Assembly: GCF_026163565.1 (NCBI RefSeq)
Contig: NZ_JAPDKN010000003.1
Coordinates: 1 to 64,000 of the forward strand
DNA length: 64,000 bases
From: Chryseobacterium sp. YIM B08800
GTDB taxonomy: Bacteria; Bacteroidota; Bacteroidia; Flavobacteriales; Weeksellaceae
Reading direction: 5' to 3'
How positions within the stretch are numbered: the first letter of the stretch is position 1; each line of letters starts with the position of its first letter. Made by a program: the position numbers and the translations under genes. The notes beneath the pieces were generated by a model. That model did no database searches, was not told the DNA's origin, and saw only the letters and a list, made by a program, of their open reading frames with translations. Below, one piece after another: positions 41,384 to 49,073 of the stretch.

Positions 41384-43211
41384 CGTCCAAGTCTTCAAAA
41401 GGTAAAATAATTTCAACGCTTCCACTCTGAGAGTCAATCGAATTCTCATGAATTTCAGAAAACGAATTACTTATTAAATCACCATCTTTTTTAATGTTTC
41501 TCCTTTTTATGGCAGTTTGTTTAACGTTTTTTTGTTCAAGATAATTTAATTCTCGGTAGGCTTCAAAAATTTTTTCTTCAGATACAGAAACATTTGAATC
41601 CTTAATTTTTTTGATGATATCACGATACTCCCATATTGACATTGGAGGGTAGGAAGAATTCCGATAAGGAATATCAAAATAGGTATTTGTTTTCGGATCA
41701 AGAAAATAAACAACACTTATATCCCTAGGATCTCGTTTAAAAATGTATTTTTTACTTTCATTATTGTTAGTGGTATGAATATATTGTCTTAATACATCAT
41801 CATAATAGTAAATGTGATCGATAACGATTCCATATTCTTGTACCGATCTTTCGAAGAATGGCATGAAATCAAGTTTTGTTCTGCGGTAATCATTTATTCT
41901 TGGAGAAATACCCCTTCCTATTACATTATTATTTCCTAAAATACCTTCTTTGTATTTTTCCAAAGGAGACATTCCCAATGAACTGTGTTTCCGTTGATGA
42001 TAGATTTTCGTTATATAAATTAATAACCACTTCTCAAACTCGTCAAGAGTAAATGAAGAGTTCTTTTCGGATTGATATTGTTTTCTTTCAGCTTCTGAAG
42101 AAAAAGTTGTCCCAGGAAGATTGTGTATTTCTTTTGCAAATGTTCCTAGTATTCGCTCAATATGCCCTCCCCAATGTGGAGTAGCAATGGGTCTGAATTG
42201 TAGAGATATCCCATAATTATGGCTTGCTTTTTTTAGCATATTTCCGTGAAACTCCTTTGCATTATCAACATGTATTGTGTGCATAATGCCCCAGCAAGGC
42301 CAATCAGCACTAATACCATGTTTTTCGAGCCACAATTCTTTTGGTAATATAGAATTGGCAATACACATTCCAGTTCCTAACGCCCCAGGTGGTTCGAAAG
42401 ACAAGTAAACCCCAACGACCATTCGGCTATACACATCTAAAGCAACAGTTATCCAAGGCCTTTTATATGGTTTACGGTCAAATCCGTCAACTAAGATAAT
42501 ATCAACCCTTGTATGGTCAATTTGAACAACAGAAAGGGGGTAAGTGGCTTCGTTGTAATGTCCCTTTAGTGGTTCAAACTTGTACCTTGCTTCTTTAACG
42601 CCCAATCTCTTTCTTAATTTTTCTTCGTCAGAGATTGATTTTACCCTTGACCGAATAGTATTAGGATGTGGACATGTAATCCCCAACTTGCTACACTCTA
42701 ATTGAATTTCTCTGATTAGTTTAGTAACCGATTTACGTGATTGATTAAGATAAACAGAATTGATTTTATTGTTAATGATTTCTTCTTGTGCATTAGTTAA
42801 TCTACTTTTTCCAGCTCCTCCGGTTTTCTTTTTTCCAGCTAACGATGAAACTAAACCAGACTCATCAAAAAGTTTTAACCATCGGTAAATTGTGGGGATG
42901 CTGACTTTATTGCTTGTTGCAACTTCGTTTATTGCATCTAAATTTCCTCTGTTAGATAGAATTGGAACGATAATTTCGTAACGTTTTTTAGCTTTTTCCC
43001 ATTCGACATCGTTAAGTGTCTCTAGTAAATCAGTTTTTATCGAATTCTTTGCGTGCAACTCATGTACAGGTACAGTATGAGGAATATTAGTATATACTTC
43101 TTCTATAGTAACGGTATTTATATCTACAATTTTGGTAATAATACATTCTACCTCATTATAGTAAATCTTTTCTCCTTTAGTGATATAAACTCTCTCCATA
43201 ATTATTTCCAA
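41364..43211 (-). CDS. tnsB: TnsB-type DDE transposase
   Basis: The 615-residue transposase has an N-terminal helix-turn-helix region (NKVSIPTIYRWLKLFDESGL, about 101-120; TIRSRV, about 185-190) for end binding and an RNase H-like catalytic domain with the DDE residues D232 (VVQIDHTRVD), D316 (IHVDNAKEF) and E352 (HWGGHIERILGTF). A C-terminal mu-type beta-barrel and a TnsC-contacting tail follow. It joins the 3' ends of the element to the target. Its start overlaps the stop of tnsA by 10 bases. Confidence 0.95.
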   Translation of the reverse strand: MEIIMERVYITKGEKIYYNEVECIITKIVDINTVTIEEVYTNIPHTVPVHELHAKNSIKTDLLETLNDVEWEKAKKRYEIIVPILSNRGNLDAINEVATSNKVSIPTIYRWLKLFDESGLVSSLAGKKKTGGAGKSRLTNAQEEIINNKINSVYLNQSRKSVTKLIREIQLECSKLGITCPHPNTIRSRVKSISDEEKLRKRLGVKEARYKFEPLKGHYNEATYPLSVVQIDHTRVDIILVDGFDRKPYKRPWITVALDVYSRMVVGVYLSFEPPGALGTGMCIANSILPKELWLEKHGISADWPCWGIMHTIHVDNAKEFHGNMLKKASHNYGISLQFRPIATPHWGGHIERILGTFAKEIHNLPGTTFSSEAERKQYQSEKNSSFTLDEFEKWLLIYITKIYHQRKHSSLGMSPLEKYKEGILGNNNVIGRGISPRINDYRRTKLDFMPFFERSVQEYGIVIDHIYYYDDVLRQYIHTTNNNESKKYIFKRDPRDISVVYFLDPKTNTYFDIPYRNSSYPPMSIWEYRDIIKKIKDSNVSVSEEKIFEAYRELNYLEQKNVKQTAIKRRNIKKDGDLISNSFSEIHENSIDSQSGSVEIILPFEDLDDETFNR

Positions 43212-43855
43212 ATTAGCGTGTTCATAGAAAGTTTTTCTTCTTCATTAAAATTAATCAAATAATTACTAATTAAATACCAAACATGAAATAATAATTCTGC
43301 TTTACGCTGATCATTTTTTGAGCATTCATCCAAAAGATTATTAACCGTCATTTTTTCGAATCTTGCCAGTGTTTCTAAGATATACTCAATATCACCAAGG
43401 TTTGTTTTTACTGGAGGTCTTCTATAATTACTAAGAAATTTAGAATTAAAAAGCTCATCGGAATTTATATCTTCTTCAGTTATGACTCGAAAAGACATAT
43501 TGTTTCCTGTGCAAAATTCTTTTGCTGCTCGAAATTTTCCTTCCAAAACTTCTTTTTTTTCTAACAAATCCTTTTGGTATTTAACTTCGATAAGCTCTTC
43601 AGATCCACCAAAATACTTGACATAAAAATCCGGGGTGTAATATCTTTTTACGCTCCCCTCAAAATACTCAATAGTAATTGGTTGTTCGCAATACATTTCA
43701 ACGTCTAATCGTCGTTCTAAAATGTAAGTTAAATTTCTCTCTAGCTGGGATTCAAATTCAACAGTGTCATTATTTTTAATGCTTGTTATTTGTCCTGTGA
43801 GGCTTAATGAATTTCTCCCAATTTTTCTTGACTTTTTAAAACTAATTATCACCAT
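43202..43855 (-). CDS. tnsA: TnsA endonuclease of a Tn7-like element
   Basis: The 217-residue restriction-like nuclease cuts the 5' ends and lets the element move by cut-and-paste. Catalytic residues are visible: E39 in ESQLERNLTYILE, D76 in RRYYTPDFYVK-like context (KRYYTPDFYV) and E90-V-K92 in EELIEVKYQ. The C-terminal TnsB-contacting helical domain is shorter than in Tn7 TnsA (273 residues). It is the gene nearest the right end; a TGATAATT word overlaps its start codon and may let TnsB repress the operon. Confidence 0.93.
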   Translation of the reverse strand: MVIISFKKSRKIGRNSLSLTGQITSIKNNDTVEFESQLERNLTYILERRLDVEMYCEQPITIEYFEGSVKRYYTPDFYVKYFGGSEELIEVKYQKDLLEKKEVLEGKFRAAKEFCTGNNMSFRVITEEDINSDELFNSKFLSNYRRPPVKTNLGDIEYILETLARFEKMTVNNLLDECSKNDQRKAELLFHVWYLISNYLINFNEEEKLSMNTLIWK

Positions 43856-43953
43856 GTTTTGTTATTTTATGGTGTAGTCTAATGAAAATGGCGGTAAATT
43901 ATCAGATACTTATGTGAAAAATAGTAAGTTTTAGCCAAATTTTATCATCTACT
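43844..43953 (-). promoter_or_regulatory. Right-end TnsB-type binding sites
   Basis: Reading inward from the right end on the minus strand: R1 AGTAGATGATAAAATTT (43953-43937), R2 AGTATCTGATAATTTAC (43910-43894, 15 of 17 to L1) and a shorter R3 TGATAATT (43851-43844) over the tnsA start codon. The spacing is about 45-50 bases. Confidence 0.6.
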
Positions 43954-43966
43954 CGGCTAAGTTACA
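43942..43966 (-). repeat. Right terminal inverted repeat of the transposon
   Basis: On the minus strand it begins TGTAACTTA and continues to AGTAGATGATAA. It matches the left end at 18 of 25 positions. The adjacent chromosomal bases are GGAAG, in the comM reading frame. Confidence 0.85.
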
Positions 43967-44641
43967 GGAAGTTATCCGCAACCGGGAGAAATTTCTTTGG
44001 CTCACAATGGCGTTTTATTTTTAGATGAAATGCCGGAATTTAAAAGAACGGTTCTGGAAGTAATGCGACAACCGTTGGAAGATCGTGAAGTCACAATTTC
44101 AAGAGCAAAATTTACGGTAAATTATCCTTCAAGTTTTATGTTGGTTGCTTCGATGAATCCCAGCCCGAGCGGATATTTTCCGGATGACCCCAATAATACC
44201 TCTTCCGTTTTTGAAATGCAGCGGTATATGAATAAACTTTCGGGTCCGCTTTTAGATAGAATTGATATTCATGTTGAGGTACAAAAAGTTGAATTTGAAC
44301 AATTAGCCGAAAAAAGAAAAGGCGAAAAAAGTGAAGACATTCGGAAGCGGGTTTTAATTGCTCGTGAGATACAGAATGAACGATATAAAGATTTGTCAAT
44401 CAGTTATAATGCTCAAATTGGTTCACGTGAATTGGAACGATTTTGCGAATTGGATGATGCATCCTTTAACCTTATCAAAATGGCAATGGAAAAACTAAAT
44501 CTTTCAGCAAGAGCCTACGATAGAATTCTTAAAGTTGCCAGAACAATTGCTGATTTGGAAGAATCTGAAAATATTTTGTCTCATCACGTTTCAGAAGCGA
44601 TACAATACAGAAGCCTTGATCGTGAATTTTGGAATGTCTGA
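43967..44641 (+). pseudogene. comM: 3' fragment of comM/yifB
   Basis: Reading from GGA at 43967 the frame gives GSYPQPGEISLAHNGVLFLD and E (Walker B), then PEFKRTVLEVMRQPLEDREV, ASMNPSPSGYFPDDP, the arginine-finger segment SGPLLDRIDIHVEV and the C-terminal helical lid ending LDREFWNV. It is thus the intact C-terminal half (224 residues) of ComM. It lacks Walker A and its own start; a TTG at 43997 would give only a non-functional fragment. It is collinear with the 5' fragment at 26285. Confidence 0.95.
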
Positions 44642-44664
44642 TACCAGTTTTGTCTAAATAAAAA

Positions 44665-44693
44665 GCACCCCTGAATTATTATTCGGGGATGCT
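44665..44693. terminator. Bidirectional terminator between comM remnant and spondin gene
   Basis: GCA.CCCC.GAA / TTCGGGGATGC stem with a TTATTA loop, between the convergent comM fragment (stop 44641) and the spondin gene (stop 44717). Confidence 0.65.
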
Positions 44694-44716
44694 CATTGAA
44701 ATCATTTGATGTTTTA

Positions 44717-45931
44717 TTAATTGATACTAACTTTTAAGACATTTTGTACTGCAGGTATAGGATATTGTGCTCCGACTTTTGAAATGACAATGCTTTCTGC
44801 TTGCGGAGTTCCACCAAATAAAGCTTGGCGATTTCCTGCCCCTGGATATTGATTAACACCCGTTCCGGAATCAAATAAAGCAGTTTTTGAAGTTAAATCT
44901 CCTGTGGTATTTGCGTCAATACTTTGTTCATTCGCATAAAACCAGTCATTAGAAAAACCAAACATTGTTACATAAGCTATTTTATCTCCTGATGTATATT
45001 TAAAATTGGTCATCACTTTGTTTCCTGGTGCTACAGGAGCATTTCCTGCGACATAAACCCCTTTTACATTAGACATGGCTTTTAGGCTGTTCTGAAGTTT
45101 CGTAACATCTCCAGTCTGAGAAACTTCTTTTAAGCCATTCCCGGAATCCAACTGTCCTAATTGATAAATAGGATTTTGGTTGCCACTGTAAACCACGACC
45201 AACGCTGGAGAAAGACCGGTCATTATTCCTGTATTTGCATTGAGTTTTGTTACCATTTTGGTAATATCTCCCATTTGAGCTATATCTGTAATTTCAGGAT
45301 TTGATAAAGCATTAGGTGTGAAAAACGGAGCCGAATTTAGCAATTGCGAACCATTGTAGTTTGAAACTGCCCAAACTCCGGGTGATAAAGGAGTTTCGTT
45401 GGCTGTTCCGCCTGAAGTATTTGATATGGTTAAGGTAAATTCAGATTTCGTAATATCATAGCTAAGATTAAGCTTAACCAATTGAGAGGCATTTACGTTT
45501 ACCTGTGAGATAGGATTGCTTTGAGCAGTTCCTGTTGCGTTATCTTTTGTGCCATTGTCCCACAATAAAACTTCTGAAGAAACATCACCTGTAATGGCAT
45601 TTCCGTTAGCATCAAATAATTTTATTCCGGGTTGTTTTGACGCAAAAAACCAATCTTTCGAAGCACCATACATTGTTGCAAACATTAAAGATTGTGCTTT
45701 GCCTGCGCTGAATTTAACGGAAACAGATTCTCCGGGCATAATGACAGGAGTATTGGTTCCCTGAAAACTTCCACTTTCCACAAAATCTTTTGGAGCGACA
45801 ATATTTTCAAAAGTAATTGTTTTTTCCATAGAGCTTTCCATCATCATATCGTCATCATCACAAGAGGTAAGTCCGAAAATTGTCATAAACCCAAGACTAA
45901 GCGTTGCTAGTTTTAAAATGTTCTTTTTCAT
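44717..45931 (-). CDS. Spondin-domain lipoprotein with two repeats
   Basis: The 404-residue protein has a lipoprotein signal (LATLSLGFMTIFGLTSCDD; lipobox Cys about 24) followed by an Asp/Met-rich tail. Two halves are related: the first has ITFENIVAPKDFVESGSFQG, LMFATMYGASKDWFFASKQP and ELLLWDNGTK-like LLWDNGTKDN; the second has YVTMFGFSNDWFYANEQS and TALFDSGTGVNQYPGAG. The FSNDWF word is the spondin_N hallmark. It is probably surface exposed; the ligand is unknown. Confidence 0.85.
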   Translation of the reverse strand: MKKNILKLATLSLGFMTIFGLTSCDDDDMMMESSMEKTITFENIVAPKDFVESGSFQGTNTPVIMPGESVSVKFSAGKAQSLMFATMYGASKDWFFASKQPGIKLFDANGNAITGDVSSEVLLWDNGTKDNATGTAQSNPISQVNVNASQLVKLNLSYDITKSEFTLTISNTSGGTANETPLSPGVWAVSNYNGSQLLNSAPFFTPNALSNPEITDIAQMGDITKMVTKLNANTGIMTGLSPALVVVYSGNQNPIYQLGQLDSGNGLKEVSQTGDVTKLQNSLKAMSNVKGVYVAGNAPVAPGNKVMTNFKYTSGDKIAYVTMFGFSNDWFYANEQSIDANTTGDLTSKTALFDSGTGVNQYPGAGNRQALFGGTPQAESIVISKVGAQYPIPAVQNVLKVSIN

Positions 45932-46124
45932 AAAAAGTATTTTTTATAGTTATAATTGATTTATAATTATAGTCGGAGTTATTTAAAAATCCTGACAAAA
46001 AAATATCATTTTATTGAAGTGAAACATGTAAGGTGTTGATTTTTAGTGGTTAAAATTTTAATTATTTTATGAGATTGTGTTTTTATGAAAAACTATTCGT
46101 TTTAAATGAATAAAATAGGGAACA

Positions 46125-46154
46125 AAAAAACCGTGAAATAAATTTCACGGTTTT
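46125..46154 (-). terminator. Terminator after the S46 peptidase
   Basis: AAAACCGTGAAAT / ATTTCACGGTTTT, a 13-bp perfect stem with an AA-type loop, ends in a T-run on the minus strand, 20 bases past the stop. Confidence 0.85.
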
Positions 46155-46173
46155 AAAAATATTTTTGAAAAGA

Positions 46174-48372
46174 TTATTTTTTCTTTTTTGCTGGAGCAAC
46201 AGTTTTTAGTTTAGATTTTCCTGTATCAGCTGGAGTATTTTCGTCTCTAACTAATTTTAGTTCGTCTATTAATCTTCTTGCACCTGCATATTTATCGATT
46301 GTCCAAAGAACAAAACGAACATCAACGTTGATTGTTTTTTGCCATTCGTTTTCGAATACGATATCTCCGCTCAATGCTTCACTGTTTCCGTCAAATGCAA
46401 TACCGATAAGGTTTCCGTCTGCATCAATTACCGGAGAACCAGAGTTACCTCCTGTAATATCATTAGTAGAAAGGAAGTTTACAGGCATGTAACCTGCTTT
46501 ATCTGCATACTGACCGTAATCTTTCATGTTATGAAGAGCAATTACTCTTTGTGGAAGATCAAATTCTTCGTCACCAGCTTTGTATTTTCCTACCAAACCA
46601 TTCATATCTGTGTAATAGTTTTCGGTAATACCAAAGTAGTTTCTGTCGTCTCTCATTGGTAATGTATCAATCGTTCCGTAAGTTAATCTCATGGTAGAGT
46701 TTGCATCCGGATAGAATTTTTTCTCAGGCATAGCTTTCATTAAACCTCCTAAGAAAAGACGGTTGTTTTTAGCAAAGCCATCGTCAACCTTTACAAATCT
46801 TTCTGCAGAATATTTCTGATCAGCCACGATTCCTTTTGCGATTTTTGAAAGCGGATCTGCATCCAGTTTCAAACGATCTGGGTTCATCATGAAGTTTGTA
46901 GCTGAAGTTTTGTTGGCGAAAATTGATGAAGCTGCAAGTTTTGAAAGGTTGTTTGCGTCTAATTCCATAATTGTTTTAGAAGCAACATCTGGGTTTACTT
47001 TACTTTGGTAAAGTTTAACCATAGAAGTAATCATTTCTGATTCTAGATCAGTATTGATGCTTTCGTAAGCATTTTTAATAGCTTCTTCTACTTTTGGTTT
47101 CATTGCCAATCTTCCTTTCATATCTTGCAAAGCATAAGAGTCTAAAAGACTGCTTAATTGATAAGCAAGACTGATGTACTTTGTATTTCTTGTAAGAATA
47201 GAAGCATAGTTTCTTTCAACGTTTCTATTAGATACTTGTTTGTAGTACCCTTTGATGTTTTCTAAAACACCATCATAGCTTTCGTTATTAGGTTGTTCTG
47301 ACCAGTCTCTGTAGATTTTTTCTGAAGCTTCTTTATCGGCAATTGTTCCGTTCTTTTTTACAGCATCAATTGTTCCTTGTCTGTTTTTCCAGTAGTTGGC
47401 AACAGAAGCATATTGTGAAGCGTAAGCAAGCTGAGTTGTTTTATCTTTATCCATATACTTCTTCATCACATCCATTGCAAGTCTTGAAGCTTCTACCCAA
47501 GCCGGATAATCTTTGTTAACCATCTGATCGATACCGTAAGAAGTAAGGTAACGGTTTGTTCTTCCAGGGTATCCTAAAATCATTGAGAAATCACCAGGTT
47601 TTACTCCTTTAAGAGAAACAGGTAAAAAATGTTTAGGCTTTAAAGGAACGTTGGTTGGCTTAAATTCCGAAGGATTTCCTGCAGCATCAGCATATACTCT
47701 GAAAACTGTAAAGTCTGCAGTATGTCTTGGCCATTCCCAGTTATCTGTATCACCTCCGAATTTACCTAAAGATGATGGTGGTGCACCTACTAATCTGATA
47801 TCTTTATAGTCTTGATAAACGAAATAATAGAATTCATTTCCGTTGAAGAAATCTCTTACTACAACAGTATATTTTCCGTTTTCAGAATTTTCTGACTGGA
47901 TTGCTTTTGTTTCAGCATCGATGATTGCCTTTCTTTCAGCTCCAGACATGTTGTCGTTTAGTTTAGAATTGATTCTTTGCGTAGCATCATCCATTCTTAC
48001 TAAAAATCTTACATAAAGATCTTTAGAGTTAAACTCATCCTTCTGGTTCATTGCCCAGAAACCATTTTTAAGGTAATCTTTTTCAGGAGTTGAAGCAGCT
48101 GCAATAGCTCCATACCCACAGTGGTGATTGGTAAAAATCAAACCTTTGTCTGAAACAATTTCTCCTGTACAAAAACCTCCAAAGCTTACGATAGCATCTT
48201 TTAAGCTAGAATTGTTTACAGAATAAATCTCTTCCGGAGTTAAATGCAAACCTTCTTTTTGCATATCTACTCCATTAAGTCGTTTGATGAGCATCAATAG
48301 CCACATTCCTTCGTCTGCCCTCATTTGAGCAAAGCCTAATAAGAAAGTGAATAGTAAAAATATTCTTTTCAT
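46174..48372 (-). CDS. S46-family dipeptidyl-peptidase, DPP7-type
   Basis: The 732-residue periplasmic serine peptidase has a signal peptide (MKRIFLLFTFLLGFAQMRA), the catalytic His in FTNHHCGYGAIAAAS (about residues 75-89), Asp in GGDTDNWEWPRHTADF (about 202-217) and Ser in ITGGNSGSPVIDADG (about 636-650). The residue after the FD of GIAFDGNSEAL is Gly, which favours hydrophobic P1 (DPP7) rather than acidic (DPP11, Arg here). It releases dipeptides for uptake by asaccharolytic metabolism. It is of normal length and monocistronic. Confidence 0.94.
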   Translation of the reverse strand: MKRIFLLFTFLLGFAQMRADEGMWLLMLIKRLNGVDMQKEGLHLTPEEIYSVNNSSLKDAIVSFGGFCTGEIVSDKGLIFTNHHCGYGAIAAASTPEKDYLKNGFWAMNQKDEFNSKDLYVRFLVRMDDATQRINSKLNDNMSGAERKAIIDAETKAIQSENSENGKYTVVVRDFFNGNEFYYFVYQDYKDIRLVGAPPSSLGKFGGDTDNWEWPRHTADFTVFRVYADAAGNPSEFKPTNVPLKPKHFLPVSLKGVKPGDFSMILGYPGRTNRYLTSYGIDQMVNKDYPAWVEASRLAMDVMKKYMDKDKTTQLAYASQYASVANYWKNRQGTIDAVKKNGTIADKEASEKIYRDWSEQPNNESYDGVLENIKGYYKQVSNRNVERNYASILTRNTKYISLAYQLSSLLDSYALQDMKGRLAMKPKVEEAIKNAYESINTDLESEMITSMVKLYQSKVNPDVASKTIMELDANNLSKLAASSIFANKTSATNFMMNPDRLKLDADPLSKIAKGIVADQKYSAERFVKVDDGFAKNNRLFLGGLMKAMPEKKFYPDANSTMRLTYGTIDTLPMRDDRNYFGITENYYTDMNGLVGKYKAGDEEFDLPQRVIALHNMKDYGQYADKAGYMPVNFLSTNDITGGNSGSPVIDADGNLIGIAFDGNSEALSGDIVFENEWQKTINVDVRFVLWTIDKYAGARRLIDELKLVRDENTPADTGKSKLKTVAPAKKKK

Positions 48373-48459
48373 TTTATAAAATAATTTTTTGTGGGGCTAA
48401 ATTACTAATTTTTACGATAATTTGTCAGCAATTGGTATGAAAATGGGAGGGAGGGTGAT

Positions 48460-48894
48460 ATGAAAAACATTTTATCATTTCTTTTCGCCTTTTTTATTCT
48501 AGTTTTAGTTGTAAATTGTTCCGCTGTAAAGCCGAATAATCAGCACTATCAAAGAGAATGGATGATGGTTTCGTTTGATGGTTTCACCAAAGAACAGCTT
48601 GTGAAAAATAAAGCAGAAATCAACCTTACCGAACCTATCAAAAACGGAAAAATAAGAGGTACAGCCATGATGGGTTGCAACAGAATGTTTTTTACTTTAG
48701 AATTTAAGTCTAAAAGCAAAGTGAAAATTTCCGGATTGGGTAGCACATTGATGGCTTGTCAGGAAATGGAAATCGAAGATAAGTTTACAAAAGTTTTTGA
48801 AAAAATGACTCGTTATGAAATTAATGGTCATTTTCTTAGTCTTTATGATGAAAAAGGCGCTCAGATGAAATTTGTTGCAGCAGATTGGGATTAA
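48460..48894 (+). CDS. META-domain (HslJ-like) lipoprotein
   Basis: The 144-residue protein has a lipoprotein signal (LSFLFAFFILVLVVNCSAV; lipobox Cys about 20). A META domain begins YQREWMMVSFDGF, and contains GTAMMGCNRMFFTLEF and LGSTLMACQEMEIEDKFTKV, both with conserved Cys, then LSLYDEKGAQMKF. Members related to HslJ and motility/secretion factors occur in the envelope. The exact role is unknown. It is divergent from the S46 peptidase. Confidence 0.88.
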   Translation: MKNILSFLFAFFILVLVVNCSAVKPNNQHYQREWMMVSFDGFTKEQLVKNKAEINLTEPIKNGKIRGTAMMGCNRMFFTLEFKSKSKVKISGLGSTLMACQEMEIEDKFTKVFEKMTRYEINGHFLSLYDEKGAQMKFVAADWD

Positions 48895-49016
48895 TTTCTC
48901 TTTTGTTTTCAGAAGCTAAAAAAACAAAGTATTCTTTTGAAATAAGAATAAGTATTTCTTATCCAGAGAAATAATATAAATATTTTCCGGAAAATCCCTG
49001 TTTTTAAAGACTTGAG

Positions 49017-49046
49017 TTGCATTTTTAGATTAAAAATATTATCTTG
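49017..49046 (+). promoter_or_regulatory. Promoter of the hflX operon
   Basis: TTG (49017-49019), a 20-base spacer and TATCTTG (49040-49046) resemble the Bacteroidota -33/-7 boxes, 27 bases upstream of the hflX ATG. Confidence 0.5.
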
Positions 49047-49073
49047 TAAATCTCATAAATTATACAGAAATTA

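Larger units (their letters stand above)
26882..43966. mobile_element. Tn7-like transposon inserted in comM
   Basis: A 17,085-bp element bounded by TGT (26882) and ACA (43966). The two ends align in inverse orientation at 18 of the first 25 positions, and subterminal TGATAATTT-type words recur at both ends. From the right end inward it carries tnsA, tnsB, tnsC and tniQ on the minus strand and a convergent TnsE-like gene. Cargo fills the rest: a SNase, a TonB receptor/GLPGLI/peptide set, a serine recombinase and a recombinant type I-Septu-like defence operon. The bases flanking the ends (TAAAA left, GGAAG right) are not a duplication, and about 265 bp of comM are missing between them. Confidence 0.93.

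Noticed and set aside
26882..43966. CRISPR-associated transposon
   Set aside because: No Cas12k, Cascade genes or repeat array is present inside the element or anywhere in the window.
43997..44641. Independent AAA+ ATPase gene
   Set aside because: It lacks Walker A and a natural start. In-frame codons extend upstream to the transposon end at 43967, so it is the comM remnant.
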